This document shows positions 1-7,978 of a stretch of 40,305 nucleotides of DNA, piece by piece. The stretch lies in contig NZ_LDTE01000095.1 in the NCBI RefSeq assembly GCF_001476905.1, positions 1 to 40,305 of the forward strand. The letters are read 5' to 3'. The notes under the pieces were generated by a model. That model was given only the letters and a program-made list of their open reading frames with translations. It searched no databases and was not told where the DNA came from. A program made the translations under genes and the position numbers. Every line of letters starts with the position of its first letter. Position 1 is the stretch's first letter. Origin of the DNA: Sphingomonas sanguinis (GTDB lineage: Bacteria > Pseudomonadota > Alphaproteobacteria > Sphingomonadales > Sphingomonadaceae).

Positions 1-1047
1 GATCTGCCCCGGCTCGACCGTGCCTTTGCCGATAGTCCCAAGGCGTGTGACGTCGTGCTGCTCTTCAAGCGGTCCGCACCCGTGCTGCACAATGCGGTCG
101 AGCCCGCCAATCTCCGCCTGTTCGCCACGCCCGCGATCAATCTGTTCGAGAAGCAGCTGGGCCGCGTCCGCGTCTCGCGCTTTGAGCATGAGCACCACGT
201 CATCCCCGACCGCGCCCGGCCGCTGGATTTCGAGGTGTTCCGCCTGCTCGACGTGCAGGCCTATTCGGCGAACAACACTGATGCGCGCACCGTCGCGCCG
301 CTTTATGCTTATGGCGCGCTCCTCTACGACTGGAACGAGGCGCTATTCTATACGACGCAGCTTCGTCCCCGGCGGCTGTCGACCCGCGAACAGAAACTGC
401 GGCGGCGCGGCGAATATACCGGGACCGAGACCTGGATCAGCCTGACCGCGCCGGGCGATGCCACCCGACTGGACCAGATCGACGAGCTGGCGGTGCGCGC
501 GTTGGTCACCAATCGCGAACTGCCCGAACTGCTCCAGTTTCGCGGCGACCAGCATTTCATCGTCTCCGGCGTGCCCGCCCGCGCGGTCAGCGTGCTGCGC
601 GCGCCGACCCGGCCCAAGCCGCCCATGGGCATGGGCGATGCGGCGTGGCGGGTGATCGGCCATCTGACGCCCAACTATATGACGCTGGCACCGGAGGATG
701 GCGACGATCCGCAGGTGCTGCGCGATCATCTGGCGCTCTATGGGCGACAAGATGATGCCGCCTCGCGCCGCCAGGTCGACGGCGTGGCGGCGATCCGCTC
801 GACCCGCGTGGCGCGACGCGTGCCCGGCATGGACCGGATGGCGATCGCGCGCGGGCATCGGATCGACGTGACGCTGGATGATGCCGCGTTCGACAAGGGG
901 CGGATGTTCCTGTTCTCCGCGGTGCTTGAACGCTTCCTGGCCGAGTTCGCCAGCATCAACGCCTTCACCGAGACCCATGTGTCCAGCACCAACGAAGGGG
1001 AATTCCAGCGATGGCCGCTGAGAATCGGCCGCCGCCACAGCATCTGA
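1..1047 (+). CDS. tssF: T6SS baseplate subunit TssF (5' truncated by window edge)
   Basis: TssF (VasA/ImpG) forms the baseplate wedge with TssG and TssK. The frame is open from base 1, so the N-terminal part of the gene (family length about 600 residues) lies outside; 348 residues are visible. The C-terminal family signatures are clear: a PTRPKPP stretch followed by WRVIGHLTPNYMTL, then a segment with FLFSAVLERFLAEFASINAF, ending in a GEFQRWPLRIGRR tail. These match the conserved end of TssF proteins. Its 3' end overlaps tssG by 37 nt, consistent with co-translation. No internal stop or frameshift is seen. A start at 55 (GTG) would only be an internal codon. Confidence 0.95.
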   Translation, partial: DLPRLDRAFADSPKACDVVLLFKRSAPVLHNAVEPANLRLFATPAINLFEKQLGRVRVSRFEHEHHVIPDRARPLDFEVFRLLDVQAYSANNTDARTVAPLYAYGALLYDWNEALFYTTQLRPRRLSTREQKLRRRGEYTGTETWISLTAPGDATRLDQIDELAVRALVTNRELPELLQFRGDQHFIVSGVPARAVSVLRAPTRPKPPMGMGDAAWRVIGHLTPNYMTLAPEDGDDPQVLRDHLALYGRQDDAASRRQVDGVAAIRSTRVARRVPGMDRMAIARGHRIDVTLDDAAFDKGRMFLFSAVLERFLAEFASINAFTETHVSSTNEGEFQRWPLRIGRRHSI

Positions 1048-2051
1048 GCTTTTTGCAGGCGGCGGCGGCCGCGCGAAAGCGTTTCGGGCTGTTTCCCGTC
1101 GTCCGGGGGGCAGAGGCACGTGCGCCCGAGCTGCCACGTATCGGCCTTGCCCGCCGCCCCTCCCAGAGCATCACCGACCTGACGCAAGTCCCGACGCTGG
1201 CCTTCCCGGACTCGACGCTGGAGGAGGTGGAGGTCCGCCAAGGGCGTGCGCGGATCGGTGGCTTCTGGTTCGGGCTGACCGGTCCGATGGGGCCGCTGCC
1301 CTCGCATATGACCGAATTCGCGGTGTTCGAGCACCGCTATGCCAAGAAGCGGCCGTTCGGCGGCTGGCTCGATCTGCTCGCGGGGCGGATGCTGCAATTC
1401 TTCTACCGCGCCTGGGCGGATTCGCAGCCTGCCGCGCAAGCCGATCGCCCGGCCGATGATCGCTTCGCCGATCATGTCGCGCGCCTGACCGGTGCGGCGG
1501 AGGGCGTCGGCGATGCCAGCGACTTCCCGGCACGGGCGCGGCTTCATTATGCCGCGCTGTTCGCGTCGCGGCGCAGTGCCGGTGCGATCGAGGATGCGAT
1601 GACCCATCTGCTCGGCCAACCGGTCCGCGTGCTGGAGTTCCAGCCGCGCTGGCGCGAGATCGACGACGCGGACCGGACGCGGCTGGGCCGCTCCTTTTGC
1701 GGCTTGGGGAACGAGGCGATGCTGGGCGGCCGCGCCAAGATCGCCTCCGATGCCTTTCGGGTGGTGATCCGCGCCCGCTCGCGCGCGGATTACGAGGCGC
1801 TGCTGCCGTCCGGCGCGCGGTTCCGTATCTTGTCCGAAGCGCTGACTGCCTTCGCCCCCAGCCACTTAGAATGGGACGTCGCGCTGGAAGTCGAGGGCCG
1901 CGACGCCCGTCCCGCGCGGCTGGACGGCACGACCCGTCTCGGCTGGACCGGCTGGCTGGGCGGCGGCGGTGAGGGCGTGCGGGGCGATGCGCATCTGCGG
2001 CGTTCTGCAAATACGGCGATAGAGTCTCAGTATGGGGAGGCGTTACGATGA
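1011..2051 (+). CDS. tssG: T6SS baseplate subunit TssG
   Basis: TssG (VasB/ImpH) is the partner of TssF in the baseplate wedge. The 346-residue product has the usual family length. Seen: an N-terminal FLQAAAAARKRFG helix, the RIGLARRPSQS segment, FPDSTLEEVE and the diagnostic GFWFGLTGPMGPLPSHMTE motif near residues 85-105. A C-terminal region includes RLGRSFCGLGNEAMLGGRA. The ATG at 1011 lies inside tssF with a GAAGGGG ribosome-binding site about 10 nt upstream. The stop overlaps the next start in an ATGA junction at 2048, so the downstream muramidase gene is coupled to this baseplate operon. Confidence 0.95.
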   Translation: MAAENRPPPQHLSFLQAAAAARKRFGLFPVVRGAEARAPELPRIGLARRPSQSITDLTQVPTLAFPDSTLEEVEVRQGRARIGGFWFGLTGPMGPLPSHMTEFAVFEHRYAKKRPFGGWLDLLAGRMLQFFYRAWADSQPAAQADRPADDRFADHVARLTGAAEGVGDASDFPARARLHYAALFASRRSAGAIEDAMTHLLGQPVRVLEFQPRWREIDDADRTRLGRSFCGLGNEAMLGGRAKIASDAFRVVIRARSRADYEALLPSGARFRILSEALTAFAPSHLEWDVALEVEGRDARPARLDGTTRLGWTGWLGGGGEGVRGDAHLRRSANTAIESQYGEALR

Positions 2052-2998
2052 TGATTGCAATGCCCGTTGGAGCAAGGCGGCCCAATCGTGCGACAGACGT
2101 GCGAACCATCCAAAGTCTATTGAACAATGCGCGGCATCGCGTGGCAGGGCAGGAATTACTGCGCGAAGACGGTATTTTCGGACCACGCACTGCTGCGGCA
2201 ATCAAGCGATATCAGTTGCAAGTGTTGCGCTTAAGTCGACCTGATGGCGTGGTCGATCCCGGTGGCCCGACACTTAGGATGCTCACGCTCACGGGGAGAG
2301 GAGACGCTAGCGGGCGCCATCCAAGGCCTCGCACACCGCCGCGTCCATCACCTCGTCCTGCAGATGTGCACCCAGCTTCTGAAACGGGGCAGGGTGCACC
2401 CATTGCGTTGCGTAGCAATGGTGTCGATCGACACGGTATTAGTGACGCTTCGTATATAGATATGGCCCGGCGTTTAAACTGCGAGGTCGCCGCTATTAGA
2501 TCGGTCGTGGAAACTGAACTGGCAGTGGTCAAAGCATTTGATGAGCAGGGGCGGCCGCGTATTCTGTTCGAGCGGCATAAATTTCATTACCATACCAGAG
2601 GTAGGTTCGATGCTTCTGACCCTGATCTAAGTCATCCGAAATGGGGTGGGCACGGCAAATTATCCGCGCAGTATCCCAAGCTGGAGCGGGCAATGCGATT
2701 GGATCGCATCGCTGCCCTGAAATCGGCAAGTTGGGGGGCATTCCAGATACTTGGTGAAAATCATGTCCAAGCGGGACATGCCACCGTCGACAGCTTCGTC
2801 ACGGCTATGAAAAGTGGGATCGGCGCGCAAGCCGAAGCATTTGTCTCCTTTGTCTTGGCGGATCGGCGCCTTCTGGCTGCGCTACGTCAGCGCAATTGGG
2901 CGGTGTTTGCACGAATTTATAACGGACCTGCATATCGCGATCATGACTATGACGGGCGGATGCGGGCCAATTACCAACGTTTTGCGAATGGAGGCTGA
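2048..2998 (+). CDS. Peptidoglycan-binding N-acetylmuramidase, candidate T6SS effector
   Basis: The 316-residue product has two modules. Residues ~14-80 are a PG_binding_1 domain (DGIFGPRTAAAIKRYQ). Residues ~135-314 match the DUF3380/PF11860 N-acetylmuramidase family: GRPRILFERHKFHYHT, QYPKLERAMRLDRIAAL, SASWGAFQILGENH and YNGPAYRDHDYDGR. E155 and E175 are candidate catalytic acids. The enzyme would cleave the glycan backbone of peptidoglycan. No signal peptide or membrane helix is visible, so it needs a non-Sec export route. Its place between tssG and tssH makes T6SS delivery the natural inference; a phage-endolysin origin is the alternative. Ribosome-binding site GGGGAGG at 2034-2040. The gene is AT-richer than its neighbours (43-53% GC in two hand-counted lines), a sign of transfer. 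Confidence 0.85.
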   Translation: MMIAMPVGARRPNRATDVRTIQSLLNNARHRVAGQELLREDGIFGPRTAAAIKRYQLQVLRLSRPDGVVDPGGPTLRMLTLTGRGDASGRHPRPRTPPRPSPRPADVHPASETGQGAPIALRSNGVDRHGISDASYIDMARRLNCEVAAIRSVVETELAVVKAFDEQGRPRILFERHKFHYHTRGRFDASDPDLSHPKWGGHGKLSAQYPKLERAMRLDRIAALKSASWGAFQILGENHVQAGHATVDSFVTAMKSGIGAQAEAFVSFVLADRRLLAALRQRNWAVFARIYNGPAYRDHDYDGRMRANYQRFANGG

Positions 2999-3001
2999 GC
3001 C

Positions 3002-3643
3002 ATGCTGAAACTGGGATATATTGTGCTGCTTGCTGCGTCAGGCATGGCCGCCTGCCACGCAAGTCCGACCGCGGGCACGGTAAATGAGGCGGGTGGTGCT
3101 ACTCAATCTCCGGATTTTGCCGTACCTTTAGCACCAACGCCGTCCCCGACCTTTCAAGCTGGATTACGGCTCTCGGGGCCTGCCGCGGCGGATGCGATCG
3201 CCGCGGTCGAGGCGGAAGCGGCTCGCCAGAAGATGGCCGCAGTCCGTATCGATCGCTCCCAGTCATTCAATGTCGTTGACGGCGGCAAGACCGTTGCGAC
3301 GCTCGTGACCGGGCGGGGTAACCTTCCCGATACCACGTTGAATGGCTGTTTCGTTGCCATGCTTCAGGGCCATGAAACCATGTTGATTCCAACCCTGGGC
3401 TATGGCGAATACGAGGCGGAGCCCTGTGGCGGGCCGCTTGCGGTCGGGTTCTTGTCCAGTGGAGCGATGCCCCGGCTTGGTATCGTATTTCGCAGCTATT
3501 CGCGAGAGGCAGAGCAACTCGTACCCATTGTTGTCGAGTGGGATCGGTCGAACAATACGATGTTGATCGACGACGACGCGTCGCGGCGTGCACTTGATGC
3601 GGGGGCGACCTCCATCTCGGCCATGCGTAAGATCGCGAAGTAG
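3002..3643 (+). CDS. Putative lipoprotein, candidate immunity protein to the muramidase
   Basis: I do not recognise a family for this 213-residue protein. It begins with a short lysine-containing n-region, a hydrophobic core and a lipobox-like GMAAC ending at C18, so it is probably a lipoprotein at the periplasmic face. A Pro/Ala-rich linker (to about residue 50) precedes a compact domain with three further cysteines. The start is 3 nt after the muramidase stop, so the two are co-translated. A periplasmic lipoprotein paired with an exported wall hydrolase is the standard arrangement for T6SS immunity, but the function is inferred from context. Base composition is intermediate between the muramidase gene and the T6SS genes. 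TssJ was considered and not supported. Confidence 0.7.
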   Translation: MLKLGYIVLLAASGMAACHASPTAGTVNEAGGATQSPDFAVPLAPTPSPTFQAGLRLSGPAAADAIAAVEAEAARQKMAAVRIDRSQSFNVVDGGKTVATLVTGRGNLPDTTLNGCFVAMLQGHETMLIPTLGYGEYEAEPCGGPLAVGFLSSGAMPRLGIVFRSYSREAEQLVPIVVEWDRSNNTMLIDDDASRRALDAGATSISAMRKIAK

Positions 3644-3902
3644 GTTGATACTGGTGGCCGTCGGCAGACGCCGCATTGGCGAACTCCTGCTCGGCCGCAT
3701 CATGATAGGCTATCCGCCCACAGGCGGCTCCGCGTGGCAAGACCCGAGGGGTTTGGCGGCTGACTGCCAGCCATGACTGCATCACCCGCCCTTTGACTCG
3801 AACCGTCCAACAGTAACGTCATCACACCATGCAACATTCTGTCATCGAGATCGTTGCACATCCGAAACCGGGCTTGAGCCCGCGCCATTCCGGGGGGAGC
3901 GC

Positions 3903-6494
3903 ATGACCGAGATCAGCCGTGCATCATTGTTCGGGCGACTGGACGCGGCTGCACTGACATCGATTGAATCCGCCACCGGCTTTGCCCGGATGCGGGGCAA
4001 CCCTTATGTCGAGCTGGTTCACTGGCTCCACCTGATGGTGCAGGACCCGCAGGGTGACGTGGCGGCGATCCGGCGGACCTTCGGGCTGGACGAGGCGAAG
4101 CTGGCGCGCGATGTGGTCGGCTCTCTCGACATATTGCCGCGCGGCGCCTCGGCGATTTCCGACTTCGCGCCGCAGGTCGAGGAGGCGATCGAGAAGGGGT
4201 GGCTCTATGCCTCGCTGCAATTCGGGGCGGCGAAGGTCCGGACCGGTCACCTGATCTATGGCATGTTGCGCACGCCTACGCTGCGCAACGCCCTGTTCGC
4301 CACCAGCAACGAATGGCGCAAGGTGCAGGTCGAGCGGTTGGGGGCCGAGTTCGCGGCGATCCTGGGCGTATCGGCCGAGCCCGCTGGAGCTACGGATAGT
4401 CCGTCCCCGGCGGCGGCCGCCACCGGCGAGGCCCTGGCGCGCTATTCGGTGGACCTGACCGCCAAGGCGCGGGCGGGGGAAATCGACGCGATCGTCGGGC
4501 GCGACGCCGAGATTCGGCAACTGGTCGACGTTTTGCTGCGCCGCCGGCAGAACAATCCGATCCTGATCGGCGAGGCAGGGGTCGGGAAGACCGCCGTCGT
4601 CGAGGGCTTTGCCCGGCGCATCGCCGATGGCGACGTGCCGCCTGCGTTGCGCCATGTCGAGGTCCGCGCGCTGGACGTGACGCTGATGCAGGCGGGAGCG
4701 GGCGTGAAGGGCGAGTTCGAAAAGCGCCTTCGCCAAGTCATCGACGAGGTCGAGGGCGCGGCCACGCCCGTGATCCTGTTCATCGACGAGGCGCATACGC
4801 TGATCGGTGCGGGCGGACAGGCGGGGACGGGGGATGCCGCCAACCTGCTGAAGCCTGCGCTGGCGCGGGGGCGGCTGCGGACGATCGCGGCGACCACCTA
4901 TGCCGAGTATCGCCAGTATTTCGAAAAGGACCCGGCGCTCACCCGGCGCTTCCAGACGGTCGATGTCGCCGAGCCGGAGGCGCCGGTCGCGATCGCGATG
5001 CTGCGTTCGGTCGTGCCCGCGATGGAGGCGCATCACGATGTCGTGATCCTGGACGATGCGGTGGCGGCGGCGGTTACGCTGTCGCAGCGTTACGTTCCCG
5101 CCCGGCAACTGCCCGACAAGGCGGTCAGCCTGATCGATACCGCCGCGGCGCGGGTCGCCGTGTCGCAGAACGCCACCCCGGCCCCGGTCGAGGACCAGCG
5201 GCGGCGACTGGCCTTGCTGGAGGTCGAACGCGGCATCGTCGAGCGGGAGATCGAGGCGCGCTATCGCTCCGGTGGCGATCTGGGCGGCCTGGACGAGGCG
5301 ATTGCCCAGGCGCGCGGCGCACTGGAAGCGATCGAGGCGAAATGGGCCCAGGAAAAGGCTGCGCTGGAGGCGGTGCGGACCGCGCGCGAGGCCGGTGGCG
5401 AGGCGCTGGAGACGGCTTTGGCCGAGGCGCGAGCGGCAGCGGGCGATGCACCGATGGTGTTCGGCGTGGTCGATGCGGACGCCGTCGCCTCGGTCGTCGG
5501 GGACTGGACCGGCATCCCGGTCGGCCGGATGGTAAAGGACGAGATCGCCAGCGTCCTGACCATCGCCGACGCGCTGAAGGCGCGGGTGATCGGCCAGGAT
5601 CATGCGATGGAGGCCATCGCCAAGCGCATCCAGACCAGCCGTGCCAAGCTCGACAACCCGGACAAGCCGGTGGGCGTCTTCATGCTCTGCGGCCCGTCGG
5701 GTGTGGGCAAGACGGAGACGGCCCATGCCCTGTCCGAGCTGCTCTTTTCCGGCGACGATTCGATGATCGTCATCAATATGAGCGAGTTTCAGGAGGCGCA
5801 CACTGTCTCCACGCTGAAGGGCGCGCCCGCAGGCTATGTCGGTTACGGCCAGGGCGGCGTCCTGACCGAGGCGGTGCGGCGGCGGCCCTATAGCGTCGTG
5901 TTGCTCGACGAGGTGGAGAAGGCGCACCCGGACGTCCATGAGATGTTCTTCCAGGTGTTCGACAAGGGTTTCATGAACGATGCCGAGGGACGGCATATTG
6001 ATTTCCGCAACACGGTGATCCTGCTGACATCGAACGTCGGGACCGACCTGATCTCGACTCTGGCGGAGGACGAAGAGATGGCTCCCGAGCCCGAGGGGCT
6101 GGCGACCGCGCTGCGCCCCGAACTGCTCAAGGTGTTTCCGCCTGCCTTGCTCGGCCGGTTGCAGGTGCTCCCTTATTATCCGCTGTCCAAGACGGTGCTG
6201 TCCGGGATCGTCCGTCTGCAACTGGGGCGCATCGAGCGACGGATCGCGCAGCATCATGGCATCGCGGTGACGATCGATCCGGCGGTGGTCGATCATATCG
6301 TCGCGCGCTGTACGGAGATCGCTTCGGGCGGTCGGATGATCGACGCGATCCTGACCAATACGATGCTGCCCGACATGTCGGTCGCGCTGCTGGAGCGCAA
6401 GATGCGCGGCGAAGAGGTCGCGGAGATCGCGGTCGGGGTGGAGGGCGATCGGTTCACCTATCGGTTCGATCCGCAGCCCGGCGATCGAGCCTAG
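3903..6494 (+). CDS. tssH: T6SS sheath-recycling AAA+ ATPase TssH (ClpV)
   Basis: TssH/ClpV unfolds contracted TssB-TssC sheath in the cytosol so that subunits can be reused. The 863-residue length fits the family. Seen: an N-terminal double Clp-N domain (1-150); AAA-1 with Walker A GEAGVGKT at residues 223-230, Walker B FIDEAHTLIGAGG and TRRFQ arginine-finger region; a coiled middle domain; and AAA-2 with Walker A GPSGVGKT at 597-604 and Walker B VVLLDEVEKAHPDVHE. The N-domain and the GAGGQAGTGDAANLLKPAL segment are of the ClpV type rather than ClpB. The ATG at 3903 has a GGGGGGAG ribosome-binding site just upstream. A 259-nt leader separates it from the preceding lipoprotein gene. Both ATPase sites look intact. 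Confidence 0.97.
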   Translation: MTEISRASLFGRLDAAALTSIESATGFARMRGNPYVELVHWLHLMVQDPQGDVAAIRRTFGLDEAKLARDVVGSLDILPRGASAISDFAPQVEEAIEKGWLYASLQFGAAKVRTGHLIYGMLRTPTLRNALFATSNEWRKVQVERLGAEFAAILGVSAEPAGATDSPSPAAAATGEALARYSVDLTAKARAGEIDAIVGRDAEIRQLVDVLLRRRQNNPILIGEAGVGKTAVVEGFARRIADGDVPPALRHVEVRALDVTLMQAGAGVKGEFEKRLRQVIDEVEGAATPVILFIDEAHTLIGAGGQAGTGDAANLLKPALARGRLRTIAATTYAEYRQYFEKDPALTRRFQTVDVAEPEAPVAIAMLRSVVPAMEAHHDVVILDDAVAAAVTLSQRYVPARQLPDKAVSLIDTAAARVAVSQNATPAPVEDQRRRLALLEVERGIVEREIEARYRSGGDLGGLDEAIAQARGALEAIEAKWAQEKAALEAVRTAREAGGEALETALAEARAAAGDAPMVFGVVDADAVASVVGDWTGIPVGRMVKDEIASVLTIADALKARVIGQDHAMEAIAKRIQTSRAKLDNPDKPVGVFMLCGPSGVGKTETAHALSELLFSGDDSMIVINMSEFQEAHTVSTLKGAPAGYVGYGQGGVLTEAVRRRPYSVVLLDEVEKAHPDVHEMFFQVFDKGFMNDAEGRHIDFRNTVILLTSNVGTDLISTLAEDEEMAPEPEGLATALRPELLKVFPPALLGRLQVLPYYPLSKTVLSGIVRLQLGRIERRIAQHHGIAVTIDPAVVDHIVARCTEIASGGRMIDAILTNTMLPDMSVALLERKMRGEEVAEIAVGVEGDRFTYRFDPQPGDRA

Positions 6495-6540
6495 GTGCAC
6501 GACGTGACCAGGAGATGAATTGAACTGAAAATAGTTCGCA

Positions 6541-6570
6541 TTGCCAGGACTTTGGTGCGACGCTAATAAT
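6541..6570 (+). promoter_or_regulatory. Sigma-70-like promoter for the second effector cassette
   Basis: In the 101-nt gap between tssH and the next gene, TTGCCA (6541-6546) and AATAAT (6565-6570) are separated by 18 nt. Each matches the -35 and -10 consensus at five of six positions, in an AT-rich patch within GC-rich DNA. Transcription would start about 6577, just before the AAGGAG ribosome-binding site at 6583-6588. The match is by eye only. Confidence 0.4.
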
Positions 6571-6595
6571 AGCCGAACAACTGAAGGAGCATGAT

Positions 6596-7441
6596 ATGCG
6601 CCTGATGGAAGTTGATCAGGGGTGCCGGGGCCAACAGGTCCAGATGTTGCAGCACCTTTTGAACACCACCGGCAAGGTTCGGCCTGTACTGGAACTGGAT
6701 GGTGTGTTCGGGGTGCGCACCGACCGCGCGGTTCGTCAATATCAGGCGGGTCGTGGCCTTCCGGTCGACGGGATCGTTGGTGCGCGGACTTGGCGCAGCC
6801 TGGGTGCCGGACCTTCGTCCTTGCCACCGCCCCATGTGCCTGCCGCCCGGGCAGTCGGATCGTCCATGCCCACGCGCAACGTCCCCGTCGCCGGTATCCG
6901 CAATCTCCCGCCACCGGTCGAGGGTAAGCGTGCAGCGGCGGCCCCGGCCGGACGTGGCCGCGCGATGGTGGGGCCGCCGGGCACAGGTATCGGCGCGCCT
7001 TGGATGCGGGTGGCGCAGGCCGAGATGTTCGTCGCCGAGGTCGCCGGGCGCGGCAATAATCCGCGGATCATGGAATATCACGCGACGACCACGCTCGGAA
7101 GCCAGCCGGACTCGGTGCCGTGGTGTTCGTCCTTCGTGAACTGGTGCCTGCGCCAGGTTGGCATACGCGGCACGAACAGCGCGGCGGCGGCGAGCTGGGT
7201 GAATTGGGGGCAGGGGCTAGAGATGCCGCGCTATGGCTGCATCGTCCAGTTGCGCACCGCACGACAAGGCCATGATCGGGCGACCGGATCGTCGTCCGGC
7301 AATCATGTCGCCTTTTTCGTCTCGCAGACCGCGACACACATCACCCTGCTGGGCGGTAACCAGTCTCAACAGGTGAAAGAGTCGAATTACCGGCTCAGCA
7401 GCTATGACATAAGGGCGATGCGATGGCCGACCGGCGGATGA
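6596..7441 (+). CDS. Peptidoglycan-binding Cys/His hydrolase (TIGR02594-like), candidate T6SS effector
   Basis: The 281-residue product has a PG_binding_1 domain at residues ~8-70 (LDGVFGVRTDRAVRQYQ, VDGIVGARTW), a Pro/Ala/Arg-rich linker (~71-130), and a papain-like catalytic domain at ~132-279. The latter has PWCSSFVNWCLRQVGIRGT with candidate nucleophile C177, an SAAAASWVNWG segment, and GNHVAFF with candidate H237. This matches the TIGR02594/CHAP-like endopeptidase-amidase group that cuts peptidoglycan stems. There is no Sec signal peptide. The architecture mirrors the muramidase at 2048, with the same N-terminal module and a different catalytic head. The ATG at 6596 is preferred over 6591 because AAGGAG (6583-6588) is 7 nt upstream. 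The next lipoprotein gene overlaps by 19 nt. Confidence 0.85.
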   Translation: MRLMEVDQGCRGQQVQMLQHLLNTTGKVRPVLELDGVFGVRTDRAVRQYQAGRGLPVDGIVGARTWRSLGAGPSSLPPPHVPAARAVGSSMPTRNVPVAGIRNLPPPVEGKRAAAAPAGRGRAMVGPPGTGIGAPWMRVAQAEMFVAEVAGRGNNPRIMEYHATTTLGSQPDSVPWCSSFVNWCLRQVGIRGTNSAAAASWVNWGQGLEMPRYGCIVQLRTARQGHDRATGSSSGNHVAFFVSQTATHITLLGGNQSQQVKESNYRLSSYDIRAMRWPTGG

Positions 7442-7905
7442 TCCTGTTGCTGGCGATCGCGGCGATGGCCGTCCCCGCCTGTTCCTCGGCCGAGCCTGCG
7501 CTCGGGCAGGAAGGGCAAAGACAGGCCCAGCGTAACCCAGCCCAAAGCGGGGTAGTCCAGCGCGAAAGCTGGGGCGATTATTGGACACGCTTTACCCGTG
7601 CCGCGCGGGCCGGGGATGCGGCTGGCATTGCGGCCGCGAGCGCACCGGTTGTCAAGCAGCATGGTATCCTGGACAGTGATCCGATCGTATCACTGCCGCG
7701 CGCGAAAGTGGCAGCGGTCCTGGCTGGGCTAATGAACGATCCGGCGCCGATCGACGTAAAGCGGCGGACGTTGCGTTCGGCTTTGGCGGCTCCGGCGCCT
7801 GCGCGCGATACCGGCCAGCCGCTCGGCTATCGCCGGGTCGGTCCGCTCGAATTCCGTCAGCTTCGCGGTCGCTGGTTTCTGACCGACCTCTATGTCGAGG
7901 ATTAG
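7423..7905 (+). CDS. Small lipoprotein, candidate immunity protein to the Cys/His hydrolase
   Basis: This 160-residue protein is not recognised as a named family. It starts with MADRRM, a hydrophobic core, and the lipobox AVPAC with the modified cysteine at C20. A Gln-rich linker follows, then a small domain from about residue 50 (WGDYWTRFTRAARAGD) with a C-terminal FRQLRGRWFLTDLYVED segment reminiscent of small alpha/beta folds. Its start lies within the last 19 nt of the hydrolase gene, with AAGGG at 7411-7415 as ribosome-binding site; ATG at 7438 is a less likely alternative because it would remove the charged n-region. The overlap, periplasmic location and repeated cassette layout point to immunity; there is no direct family evidence. 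Confidence 0.7.
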   Translation: MADRRMILLLAIAAMAVPACSSAEPALGQEGQRQAQRNPAQSGVVQRESWGDYWTRFTRAARAGDAAGIAAASAPVVKQHGILDSDPIVSLPRAKVAAVLAGLMNDPAPIDVKRRTLRSALAAPAPARDTGQPLGYRRVGPLEFRQLRGRWFLTDLYVED

Positions 7906-7978
7906 CGGCGGATCATCGCCGGGAACGACCATAACAGCATAGCGCCGCAGGGAGCGGCAGACATCAGGGGAACGGGTT

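Noticed and set aside
3002..3643. Possible TssJ lipoprotein of the T6SS membrane complex
   Set aside because: Length and lipobox fit loosely, but the usual TssJ beta-sandwich sequence pattern is absent; the same holds for the lipoproteins at 7423 and 32147.
3644..3902. Possible extra small gene or terminator between the first cassette and tssH
   Set aside because: Short open frames here lack ribosome-binding sites and protein-like composition, and no hairpin with a T-run is seen; it is probably just the tssH leader.
3924..6914. A 996-codon minus-strand open frame antisense to tssH
   Set aside because: Composition (Arg/Asp/His-rich) and lack of motifs mark it as a shadow of tssH, which has complete AAA+ signatures.
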